Assembly: GCA_027482985.1 (NCBI GenBank)
Contig: JAIXVO010000515.1
Location: 1-17,836, forward strand
Source: Cyanobacteriota bacterium
GTDB lineage: Bacteria > Cyanobacteriota > Cyanobacteriia > Leptolyngbyales > Leptolyngbyaceae
Length of the DNA: 17,836 nucleotides
Direction: 5' to 3'
Within the stretch, counting starts at the first letter, position 1. Every line of letters starts with the position of its first letter. Made by a program: the position numbers and the translations under genes. This document shows, one piece after another, positions 1-6,856 of this stretch. The notes below the pieces were generated by a model, which saw nothing but the letters and a program-made list of their open reading frames with translations, had not been told where the DNA came from and did not search any database.

Positions 1-82
1 GGTGTTTCAGAGGTTTTTGGGGCAATCAGGGCACAGTCAGTTTGCGGCCAGTTGGATGGTTGCAAGAGTTAGTCCTGGGCAT
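1..82. other. Left-edge sequence without an assignable gene
   Basis: All three plus-strand frames are open at the left edge, with stops near 72, 103 and 209. The stretch could therefore be the 3' end of a gene that begins outside the window. None of the short translations is recognisable, and two of the three frames run into the 104-bp repeat that starts at 83. No call is made beyond noting that a truncated upstream gene is possible. Confidence 0.3.
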
Positions 83-186
83 TATAGCCGTCGCCATGTG
101 TAACGTGGCAGAGGCGAGTCAGAACACCTACCCAGCATTGGCTCTTGCCGACCCGACTTGTCCTAAGTGTTCTGACCAAAGCTATA
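83..186. repeat. 104-bp interspersed repeat, copy 1 (MITE-like)
   Basis: The 104-bp block begins TATAGC and ends GCTATA. It recurs at 12109-12212 with only two substitutions that I can see, while the flanks of the two copies share nothing, so the ends are exact. Inside it GTCAGAACAC pairs with GTGTTCTGAC about 40 bases later, and a small GCC...GGC hairpin lies near the left end. Short size, inverted ends and no coding capacity suggest a non-autonomous mobile element. Its termini could be read as TAGC...GCTA inserted at a TA dinucleotide, as for IS630/Tc1-mariner-type elements. That family link is inference; identity with copy 2 is directly visible. Confidence 0.85.
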
Positions 187-210
187 ACATCCTTAACACA
201 CCAAGATAGC

Positions 211-312
211 TACCCTCATCCCCTCACCCCTGCTCCTAGAACGGGAGCAGGGGAACTGATCAACTCTTTCTCCCCTCGCCCATTTTGGGAGAGGGGCCGA
301 GGGTGAGGGCGG
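211..312. repeat. Double-hairpin palindromic repeat, possible terminator of the SBP gene
   Basis: Two stem-loops lie side by side. CCCCTGCTCC (227-236) pairs over 10 bp with positions 244-253. CCCCTC (272-277) plus CCC (279-281) pair with 287-289 and 291-296, with one mismatch. Outer CCCTCA and TGAGGG segments can close the pair. Pyrimidine-rich then purine-rich palindromes of this type are common intergenic repeats in cyanobacteria. The block lies just past the stop of the minus-strand SBP gene, so it could end or protect that transcript, but there is no clear T-run on that side. Confidence 0.65.
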
Positions 313-362
313 TTTTGGTGCGTGAAGTATATCAATGCCTAGTCTTGAATGCAGGGAGCTGG

Positions 363-1985
363 TTATTTTTGCAAAGTCCAAAAGGGGACTTTTTGGGTGA
401 CTTGGAGCAGGGCACCCTGGATATTTTTTTGAACGAAAAGAAAGTCTTTGCTTTGCCAGAGGGGAATGAAGGGGACATCTTCAACCAGGACAGTTTGCAG
501 TTGGTCGAAGTAGGCTTTGCGCTGGGTGGGTTGTTGTTCCTGGCGACTGCGGGTGATTAGTTGGTTGGCGCGATCGCTGTAGTAAAACGATCCCTGCAAA
601 AAGCTGGAACCATCCTGACAGCCCGTTTCTGGCGACCCTTTGGTACATTCCATGAAGGGCTGGATATAGTTGTCGGGGTCGAGGAAATCGGGTGCCCAGT
701 CGAGCAGAAAGATGGGGTAAGCGCCTTTGTCCAGGTTGCGGTAGGCGGTGGTGGATTCAATCCCGTTTAACTGAAATTGCAACATCCCCCCCAGTTCGCG
801 TTGGGCGATCGCTTTCACAGTAATTGCCGCCAGTTGGTCATTCACGAGGTTGGACCGATACCAAAATTCCAGCTTGAGGGGATTGGTGGGGGAGTAGCCG
901 AGTTGCGTCAGTAGGGCTTTAGCTTTGGCAGTGTTGGCATCCCCAAAAGCGGTTTGAAAGACGGGGGATTGGGCAGGCAGGGTGGTGGGAATGAGGCTAT
1001 AGAGTGGCTCAATTTGTCCCATGAACACCCGATCTTGCAAGAGGGGGCGATCCATCACAGCGGCGATCGCTTGTCGTACTTCTAACTTGTCCAGGGGGGG
1101 CGAGTTCAGGTTCAGGGTCAAATAATCGATGCCACTTCCGCTACTTTCGATGACTTGCCAGCCGTTTTGAGCCGCTCCCGTCTGCAAATTCCGAATCTGG
1201 TCGATCGCCAAATTCTGATAAGCTAGATCGACTGCCCCTGTCCGGAAGGCATTGTAGAGGTTGGCTGGACTGGAGAAAAATTGGACATCAATGCCTGAAT
1301 TGGCGGGTTTCGGTCCCCAGTATTGCTCAAAGGCGACCAGCCGCAACTGATCCGAGCCGGAGCTATCCAACTTGTAAGGTCCCGTCCCGATAAATTCGTT
1401 GGCTTTAAAGGCACCTTCCTTAATTTCGTAGGCTTTGGGCGAAACGGCACACAACCCGGAGAAGGCCAGCAACGACGGGAAGGCGGCAAAAGGCTGTTTT
1501 AACCGAATCGTCAGTTCGTACTCACCCGTCGCTTTGATCTGATCCACATCCGCCATCAGGTAAGACGGCGTGCCCCCATTCTGGATAAATCGATTCAGGG
1601 AGAACGCCATCGCCTCGGCATTAAAAGGGGTGCCGTCATGAAACACGACCCCTTGCCGCACGGGAATCGTATAGGTCAGACCATCCGGGCTAATCGTCGG
1701 CAATGCGGTTGCTAGTTGGGGTTCCAGCTGAGTGCCGCCCGCCTGGTAGGTATACAAGCGATCGCCCAGGTTATACAGCAGGTTGTTGGCAAAGATCGTG
1801 TTGGCATCGGCGGGATCGAGGGTGCTGATGACCGCCGTTGTGCCCACTACAATCCGCCCATCCGTCGCCATGGGCTGATTCGGACTGGTGCGGCTACAAC
1901 TCACAGAGAGCAGCAGACACAGGCCAAATAACAGTAGCGATCGTGCCCACTTTGCACCTATTCCCAGCCGCGATCGAGTCACCAT
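363..1985 (-). CDS. ABC transporter substrate-binding lipoprotein, family 5 (DppA/OppA-like)
   Basis: The product is 540 aa, the usual length of family-5 solute-binding proteins, which deliver peptides, nickel or similar cargo to an ABC importer. The N-terminus is basic, then hydrophobic (about 16-29), and ends at SVSC with Cys30 as the likely lipid-modified residue, so it should be anchored on the outer face of the plasma membrane. Family landmarks follow in order: TLDPADAN at the start of the mature domain, a VRQGVVFHDGTPFNAE segment, GTGPYKL, and VRQAIAAVMDR in the second lobe. A GAAGG element sits 6-7 bases before the ATG. It lies 40 bp after the NTF2-like gene and is probably cotranscribed with it. 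No permease or ATPase gene is in the window, so this is an orphan receptor and its ligand cannot be told. Confidence 0.9.
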   Translation of the reverse strand: MVTRSRLGIGAKWARSLLLFGLCLLLSVSCSRTSPNQPMATDGRIVVGTTAVISTLDPADANTIFANNLLYNLGDRLYTYQAGGTQLEPQLATALPTISPDGLTYTIPVRQGVVFHDGTPFNAEAMAFSLNRFIQNGGTPSYLMADVDQIKATGEYELTIRLKQPFAAFPSLLAFSGLCAVSPKAYEIKEGAFKANEFIGTGPYKLDSSGSDQLRLVAFEQYWGPKPANSGIDVQFFSSPANLYNAFRTGAVDLAYQNLAIDQIRNLQTGAAQNGWQVIESSGSGIDYLTLNLNSPPLDKLEVRQAIAAVMDRPLLQDRVFMGQIEPLYSLIPTTLPAQSPVFQTAFGDANTAKAKALLTQLGYSPTNPLKLEFWYRSNLVNDQLAAITVKAIAQRELGGMLQFQLNGIESTTAYRNLDKGAYPIFLLDWAPDFLDPDNYIQPFMECTKGSPETGCQDGSSFLQGSFYYSDRANQLITRSRQEQQPTQRKAYFDQLQTVLVEDVPFIPLWQSKDFLFVQKNIQGALLQVTQKVPFWTLQK

Positions 1986-2025
1986 ACTTGCCTTCGCTCA
2001 TCTGTCGTTTGTGGTTTCTCAGGCG

Positions 2026-2859
2026 TTAGCGACCCTGCACCCGCAGGCGTTGCGTCACCATCGTGATGCCATCATGCCGCACGATGACCGCCGATAACCA
2101 GTGGGGTACGGGATTCGCTGGTGCCCGTCCCACTTTAAAGATGCCGCCGGAATTGAGGGGTTCTAAATTGACGGTTGTGACATTCAAGAAGCCTTCGGGT
2201 TTGATCGGTTCTTCCAGCGCTGCCCCCATCAGCAAATCATCCCCCAGCGGTTCCTGCACGATCGCATCAAAGGTAAATTCCTGCCCACTCCGTACCTGTT
2301 CTGGCAAGCTAATTTTGAGCGTCGGGGGATTCGTGCCACTGGTCATCTGACTACGTTCTTGCAGCACTTCCTGATTCACAATTTTTTGATTTTCCACCCG
2401 TTGCCGCGCTGCTAACTCAGAAGTCAGCTTAAATTCGCGATCGCCGTCTTTCTTCACCCCGGTAATGTAAGTCACGGTATCGGCCACGATCGCGGAACCA
2501 TCCTGCTTCCAGGATTTCAACTCCGTCCGGTAAGTCAAATTCGGGTAGCGTTTCCACAAGGTTGTCAGGGATTCTTGGAGCGTCTGGCGATTCAGCCCAT
2601 CCGAGTGCGTAAAATTGGGACTGAAAAATTCCGCCACAGACTGCACATTTTGCTTATTCGCTGCTGCATCCAACCCCGTTAACAACGATTTGAGGTCAGC
2701 CGGGGCAGCGGCAGGGCTTTGAGCTGCCAGCGGGGTGGCGAGTCCCAGACTCCCACTCCAGACGGCTAGACTGGCGATCGCCCCCCACTGCCAACGGGTT
2801 CGGCGAGGCTGAGACAGGGGCGCAGAACGAAGGGCGCGATCGCAAAAAAACTTTGACAT
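2026..2859 (-). CDS. Exported NTF2-like (SnoaL-fold) domain protein
   Basis: I start the gene at the ATG at 2859 (277 aa, MSKFFCDRAL) rather than 20 codons upstream, because this Met precedes a standard export signal: a basic stretch near residues 18-25, a hydrophobic core to about 43, and an Ala-rich cleavage region near 45-47. Residues about 55-155 read as an NTF2-like domain (helical start with AANKQNVQSVAEFFSPNF, then strand-rich sequence with Trp and Thr). A beta-rich C-terminal part (about 175-277) follows, which I do not recognise. Such proteins are common in cyanobacteria as periplasmic or lumenal proteins of unknown role. It is the upstream gene of a likely two-gene unit with the substrate-binding protein and diverges from murG across 142 bp. 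Confidence 0.75.
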   Translation of the reverse strand: MSKFFCDRALRSAPLSQPRRTRWQWGAIASLAVWSGSLGLATPLAAQSPAAAPADLKSLLTGLDAAANKQNVQSVAEFFSPNFTHSDGLNRQTLQESLTTLWKRYPNLTYRTELKSWKQDGSAIVADTVTYITGVKKDGDREFKLTSELAARQRVENQKIVNQEVLQERSQMTSGTNPPTLKISLPEQVRSGQEFTFDAIVQEPLGDDLLMGAALEEPIKPEGFLNVTTVNLEPLNSGGIFKVGRAPANPVPHWLSAVIVRHDGITMVTQRLRVQGR

Positions 2860-3001
2860 AAATCTCACACCAGTAAGCAACACAGTTGACGATCCAGGGT
2901 AGCGAGGCTCACCCTCCACCCGTCCAGATTATTATCTTAAGTTAACGAATCCCATTCTGTAGGACAATCGAAAGGCAAAATCGCGCTTCCGGTTTTTCCC
3001 C

Positions 3002-4072
3002 GTGAACCCTTCCAAACGCTTATTAATTGCCGCCAGTGGTACCGGTGGTCATGTGTTTCCAGCGCTGGCAGTGGCCCAACAACTGACCGAGTACGACATT
3101 GAGTGGTTGGGTGTGCCCGATCGCCTGGAACAACAACTGGTGCCCGCCGCTTATCCTTTGCATGTCGTGGATGTGGAAGGCTTTCAGACCAAGGGGTTAG
3201 CGGTTGTGCGAGTGCTGGCGAAGTTGGTTAAGTCGCTCGTGCAGGTGCGATCGCTACTGCAAACCGGGAAGTTCGATGGGGTGTTTACGACTGGCGGTTA
3301 CATTGCAGCGCCAGCGGTGATTGCCGCGCGATCGCTGGGGTTGCCCGTTTGGCTCCATGAATCGAATGCCTTACCGGGGAAAGTCACGCGCTGGCTGAGT
3401 CCCTGGTGTGATGGGGTGGCGATCGGGTTTCAAGAAGCCGCCCCCCGCTTACCCCGCGCCCGCCAAACCCTGTGGGTTGGCACCCCCGTCCGGACTCAAT
3501 TTCTCCAATCCCCACCGCCACCGCTGACAGATTTGCCGATTCCCGCCGCAGTGCCGTTGCTGGCGATCGTCGGGGGCAGTCAGGGAGCCGTTGCCGTCAA
3601 CTGTTTGGTGCGAGAGTGTGCGCCTGCCTGGTTGGATGCTGGCATTTGGGTCGTCCATCAAACAGGCACAAATGACCCGGATGCCCAAAGTTTGCAACAT
3701 CCCCATTATTTTTCGCTGCCGTTCTACGACAATATGGCGGGACTATTCCATCGTGCCAATTTGGTGATCGGCAGATCAGGAGCCGGGACTTTGACCGAAC
3801 TCGCGATCTCCCATACCCCCTCCCTCCTCATCCCCTACCCCTTCGCTGCCGACGACCATCAAACTTACAACGCCCAAGTGTTTGCCCAAGCGGGTGCTGC
3901 CCAACTCCTCCCTCAAGCAAACTTGACTGCTGACCAATTGCGATCGACGGTGTGCCACCTCCTGATCGAGCAACCTGAAGCCCTCGCTGCCATGCAACAA
4001 GCTACAGCTCAACTCGCTGTGCCCGATAGCGCCAGTCAACTCGCTCACCTGATTCGGCAGCAGTTGGGGTAG
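3002..4072 (+). CDS. murG: UDP-GlcNAc:undecaprenyl-PP-MurNAc-pentapeptide GlcNAc transferase (MurG)
   Basis: MurG adds GlcNAc to lipid I to make lipid II, the last cytoplasmic step of peptidoglycan synthesis, at the inner face of the plasma membrane. The protein is 356 aa, full length for a GT28 enzyme. The N-terminal Gly-rich loop SGTGGHVFPALAVA (about 12-25) is the acceptor-side signature. HESNALPGK, GGSQGA, GRSGAGTLTELA and the donor-binding YPFAADDHQTYNAQ follow in the expected order. The start codon is GTG, with no clear Shine-Dalgarno upstream; the next residues, RLLIAASGTGGH, fix the N-terminus well. It stands alone here, without the mur/fts cluster seen in proteobacteria, which is usual in cyanobacteria. 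The stop is followed by purine repeats of the GAGTCAGAAGG type. Confidence 0.97.
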   Translation: MNPSKRLLIAASGTGGHVFPALAVAQQLTEYDIEWLGVPDRLEQQLVPAAYPLHVVDVEGFQTKGLAVVRVLAKLVKSLVQVRSLLQTGKFDGVFTTGGYIAAPAVIAARSLGLPVWLHESNALPGKVTRWLSPWCDGVAIGFQEAAPRLPRARQTLWVGTPVRTQFLQSPPPPLTDLPIPAAVPLLAIVGGSQGAVAVNCLVRECAPAWLDAGIWVVHQTGTNDPDAQSLQHPHYFSLPFYDNMAGLFHRANLVIGRSGAGTLTELAISHTPSLLIPYPFAADDHQTYNAQVFAQAGAAQLLPQANLTADQLRSTVCHLLIEQPEALAAMQQATAQLAVPDSASQLAHLIRQQLG

Positions 4073-4299
4073 GAGTCAGAAGGCAGAAGGCAGGCTTCGA
4101 CGTGAGCATTCAGCCGAATGTAGTCAGAAGATAGTAGTCAGCACGACATCATGAACATTGCGCAACCGTCCCCCGATTCGGGGGGGGTTGGGGGGCTGCC
4201 ACCCAAGCCCAGAATCTTGGATTGCATCACAGCCTCGCGCTACTCCCAGACTTGTGTTGTAAAAGTTGTCTCAGGTTGGGATTAGGGTTCCATAAGCCG
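4073..4299. repeat. Convergent spacer with degenerate intergenic repeats and a G-rich hairpin
   Basis: This is the tail-to-tail gap between murG and the creatininase gene. Just after the murG stop are AGTCAGAAGGCAGAAGG-type purine units. CATTC/GAATG forms a small hairpin near 4109-4122. CCCCCG (4170-4175) pairs with CGGGGG (4179-4184) around a 3-base loop, and the G-run continues to 4187 and again at 4190-4195. I see no gene. The hairpin could slow transcription from either side but has no T-run. Confidence 0.5.
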
Positions 4300-5049
4300 C
4301 TACTCAGCAGCGAGAAATTCCAGGTAGTTGCTACTGAGATCTTTGACCGCTAAATCATAGAGTTGTCGACCGTGATCAGGAGTCGCCAGCGCCGGATTCG
4401 ACCCCATCCGCCCATCGGGGTAGCGCCGCCGAAAATCCGCCGCCCCATAAATTCGGTGATCGCGAGACACCTCCGGACTGAGAGGATACGTCTTGATCGC
4501 CTGCGGGTAGACATACTGCGTCACTGCCACTTCGCTGGGCGTGGCATGCGACCCTTCCTCATTGCCATAGAGTTGGTGAGCCAGTTTGTAAACCGAGCCG
4601 CACATATACCAATTGTTCACCTGACAGCGAACTTGCTCGGCGTGAGGCAGGCGCAAGTCCGCTAGTAGCGCATAGGTTTCGGCAAACGCGGCCTTGAGCG
4701 TCGCCACATTCCCGCCATGACCATTAATAAAGAAAAATTTAGTAAATCCTGCTTGCGCTAGACAGCGAACCGTGTCCTGAATGACTAAGATCAATGTACT
4801 GGGACGCAGGCTGATGCTGCCGGGGAACGCCGTGTGGTGCAGCGCCATCCCGACATTGATCGTGGGAGCCACGATCGCCTGGGTCGATTCCCCCACTCCC
4901 CGCGCGATCGCCTCGGCACAAATCGCATCCGTCCCAATTAAGCCCGTGGGGCCATGCTGTTCCGTGGAGCCAATCGGGAGGATGATGCCTGGCGATCGCG
5001 TCAAATAGGTTTCCACTTCCATCCAGGTGCTCAAATGCAGCAGAGTCAT
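4300..5049 (-). CDS. Creatininase-family metal-dependent amidohydrolase
   Basis: The 249-aa product matches the length of the creatininase family, binuclear metal enzymes that open or cleave amide bonds. Visible metal-site motifs are GSTEQHG (Glu30, His32), GTDA (Asp41), INGHGGN (His111) and a later NEEGSHATPSE block (Glu165, His168, Glu173 region). The family includes creatininase and the FAPy-type deformylases of flavin and deazaflavin biosynthesis. Cyanobacteria do not usually degrade creatinine, so the substrate is left open. It is convergent with murG and divergent from the small conserved gene at 5522. Nothing in the neighbourhood points to a pathway. Confidence 0.88.
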   Translation of the reverse strand: MTLLHLSTWMEVETYLTRSPGIILPIGSTEQHGPTGLIGTDAICAEAIARGVGESTQAIVAPTINVGMALHHTAFPGSISLRPSTLILVIQDTVRCLAQAGFTKFFFINGHGGNVATLKAAFAETYALLADLRLPHAEQVRCQVNNWYMCGSVYKLAHQLYGNEEGSHATPSEVAVTQYVYPQAIKTYPLSPEVSRDHRIYGAADFRRRYPDGRMGSNPALATPDHGRQLYDLAVKDLSSNYLEFLAAE

Positions 5050-5521
5050 GATGTTGATTTTTATGTACCGTCTCTCTATGGTATTGTCCCTAACCGCAGT
5101 TCACTTAACAACGGCTAGAATAGTTGGTACAATTCGATACTTAAGCGGATTGGTTCAACTAGACTGGATGAAGATTCTTTGACCGACTGGATTGATACAG
5201 GTACACCATTGAATCCTACACACTTGGATGGTTCGTCTCTTGCAACACGACAACACTCCTCAGGCAAGTTTTTCACTTTCCCCCAGAAAGCATTTCACTG
5301 CGCTTCACCCTGGTGGCCAAGCTCCTCCCCTCGCTGGCTTATGCTTTCCGTCTTTACTGCCGCCTCTGCGATCGGCTGCAGCCTGCTACGGGTACCGCAG
5401 GATGGGTTGATCAATAGTGCCTAAGCCCCGCGATCGCCCTAGCGATGGTTATTGGGGGTCAAGTTTTGTGGTTCGCCCTTGGAATGGTTTCTAGCAAATT
5501 GAGTGCTCAGGAGAAGCAATC
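5050..5521. other. 472-bp divergent spacer, no convincing protein gene
   Basis: The stretch between the creatininase gene and the small gene at 5522 holds a good sigma70-type promoter on the plus strand (5105-5133) but no protein I can support. An 81-codon frame (5179-5424) begins with TTG, has no ribosome site and no family features. CCTGC/GCAGG could form a weak stem near 5388-5402. A long 5' leader of the 5522 gene or a separate small RNA are both possible. Confidence 0.5.
5105..5133 (+). promoter_or_regulatory. Candidate sigma70-type promoter
   Basis: TTAACA (5105-5110) and TACAAT (5128-5133) are separated by exactly 17 bases, each one base away from consensus. Transcription would start near 5140, nearly 400 bases before the next gene start at 5522. 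That leaves either a long leader or an untranslated RNA. Confidence 0.5.
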
Positions 5522-5836
5522 ATGTTACACCGCAAGATATATCAATTGTGTTCTGATGGTCGTGAAGTTTGGATCTTCTTGCGGGATCAACAACGCTGGA
5601 TTGAACGAGCTCGGATTCTCGACATTGAGGGCGATCTGGTCACCCTCCGGTATGAAACTGAAGAAGAAGACGAAACCTGTTCCTGGGAAGAAATGGTGCG
5701 GTTGGAAAGTATTGGCGCAGTGACGCAAAAGCTGGCCTCCGTCCCCAAAGGCAACGTCGAACCCATGGTTTCGGAGGATTGCCCCGAAGCCGAGCAGATT
5801 CCCAACAACCGCTTCCCAGAATCGAATCCCGACTAG
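5522..5836 (+). CDS. Small conserved cyanobacterial protein (DUF6679-like)
   Basis: The 104-aa protein starts MLHRKIYQLCSDGREV. An AGGAG ribosome site lies 8 bases before the ATG, one of the clearest in the window. Residues 1-75 are compact, with alternating charged and hydrophobic residues and a strongly acidic stretch ETEEEDE followed by CSWEEM; the last 30 residues are polar and look disordered. I recall this sequence type as a cyanobacterium-restricted family (DUF6679) of unknown function; that name is from memory, not a search. The strand-rich pattern with RARILDIEGDLVTLRYE would suit a small beta-barrel, possibly a binding module, which is inference. No signal peptide or membrane segment is seen. 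Confidence 0.8.
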   Translation: MLHRKIYQLCSDGREVWIFLRDQQRWIERARILDIEGDLVTLRYETEEEDETCSWEEMVRLESIGAVTQKLASVPKGNVEPMVSEDCPEAEQIPNNRFPESNPD

Positions 5837-5896
5837 GGTCGGGAAAGGCAACAGGCAGCGGGCAGCAGGCAGAGGGAAAAAACATTCCTGAGCGTT

Positions 5897-6271
5897 CTAA
5901 CTGCTGCTGGCGGGGTAAATGATTTCGTCGGCCTGCTGCCAAGCAGGGTCCACAATGCAAATGAAAACAATGGGGACATTCCCTGTATTTTGCAGGAACT
6001 GCTTGGCCTGGGGCGGAATATAAATGGCATCACTCGGCTCCACTAGCCGAGTTTCGTCGTTAATGGACATCACCCCGCTACCACTCAAAATGTAATACAC
6101 CTCAGAAGTGGTGAGGGCATGGGGCAGCGAGGTTTGACCCACGGGCACGATCGCCTGCGCCAAACTATAGCGCAACTCTAAGGGCTGCTTATCAGGATGC
6201 AATAACTCTCGGAGCAGGGTGCCATCGCCTGCCACAAATTCTTCACAGTCGCTTAACTTCCGAATCAGCAT
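5897..6271 (-). CDS. Cupin-domain protein
   Basis: A 124-aa single-domain cupin. Motif 1 appears around residues 46-70 (GQTSLPHALTTSEVYYILSGSG: one His and a Glu in the usual G(X)5HXH(X)3,4E(X)6G frame, the second His replaced by Thr). Motif 2 is near 83-100 (PSDAIYIPPQAKQFLQNTG), where the usual His is replaced by Gln. With two metal-ligand histidines missing, it may bind metal weakly or act as a ligand-binding, not catalytic, cupin. It lies 77 bp behind the four-cysteine membrane-protein gene on the same strand and may share its transcript. The substrate is unknown. Confidence 0.85.
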   Translation of the reverse strand: MLIRKLSDCEEFVAGDGTLLRELLHPDKQPLELRYSLAQAIVPVGQTSLPHALTTSEVYYILSGSGVMSINDETRLVEPSDAIYIPPQAKQFLQNTGNVPIVFICIVDPAWQQADEIIYPASSS

Positions 6272-6348
6272 GGGTCATCTGGGGAAAAGGTCAGCCCTCA
6301 TTCTAGGCCTGTCCCCACCCTGGGTAAACCGCTGCCACCGACACTTGA

Positions 6349-6651
6349 CTACTGCCGCTGACTCAACCCCACCCCCACAAAATCCTTGGATTCGTAATCC
6401 CGGCAATCAATCGCCCCTTCCGTCAGGGCAATCCCAGGATGCACCGTACATTTGAGGTGATAACTGCGAGTGAAATATTGACAATTGGCACAGGGAATTT
6501 GATGCATCTGGCGGGTACGGGCGGCAGTCTCCCGAATGGTTGACCAGAGACTCCAAGCCGTGAGCACCACAATCAACCAGGCCGAAACAAAACAAATCGG
6601 CACGATGAAAGCTTGAATTCCAGCAATCAAGGGTTTCAGGAGTTGCAACAC
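6349..6651 (-). CDS. Small membrane protein with a four-cysteine C-terminal motif
   Basis: A 100-aa protein with a hydrophobic N-terminal half (about 8-36, long enough for one or two membrane passes) and a soluble C-terminal half. The latter carries CANC (Cys54, Cys57), Cys68 and Cys83 in IDCRDY. This spacing, with KCTVHP between, could hold a zinc or iron site. I recall similar short proteins in many cyanobacteria, annotated only as hypothetical. It points away from the hlyD-type gene across a 205-bp divergent spacer and precedes the cupin gene. No function can be given. Confidence 0.75.
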   Translation of the reverse strand: MLQLLKPLIAGIQAFIVPICFVSAWLIVVLTAWSLWSTIRETAARTRQMHQIPCANCQYFTRSYHLKCTVHPGIALTEGAIDCRDYESKDFVGVGLSQRQ

Positions 6652-6856
6652 GATGACCAGTTACCTGTGAATTGAGCAAATCGGTAATTGTGATCGTAAT
6701 GCGATCGCGGGGGCAGATCGTCTATCAACTGGGAGAGGTTATGCAAAGAAAGATTAAAATCCCTCGCTGGTAGCCTGCATTTTCAGACGGAACCCGCACA
6801 GCCCGAAAATTATTGGCTACCCTGGTTGGAGTGAATCTTTAGCTGTTGCGATCGCA
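6652..6856. other. Divergent spacer upstream of the HlyD-type gene
   Basis: This 205-bp AT-rich gap holds a TAAAAT box near 6755-6760 without a good -35 partner, and two HIP1 octamers, one of which ends at the base just before the adaptor ATG. There is no Shine-Dalgarno before that start. I see no small gene. Confidence 0.4.

Noticed and set aside
5179..5424. 81-codon plus-strand frame in the spacer before the small conserved gene
   Set aside because: It begins with TTG, lacks a ribosome site, and its translation has no recognisable or protein-like conserved pattern.
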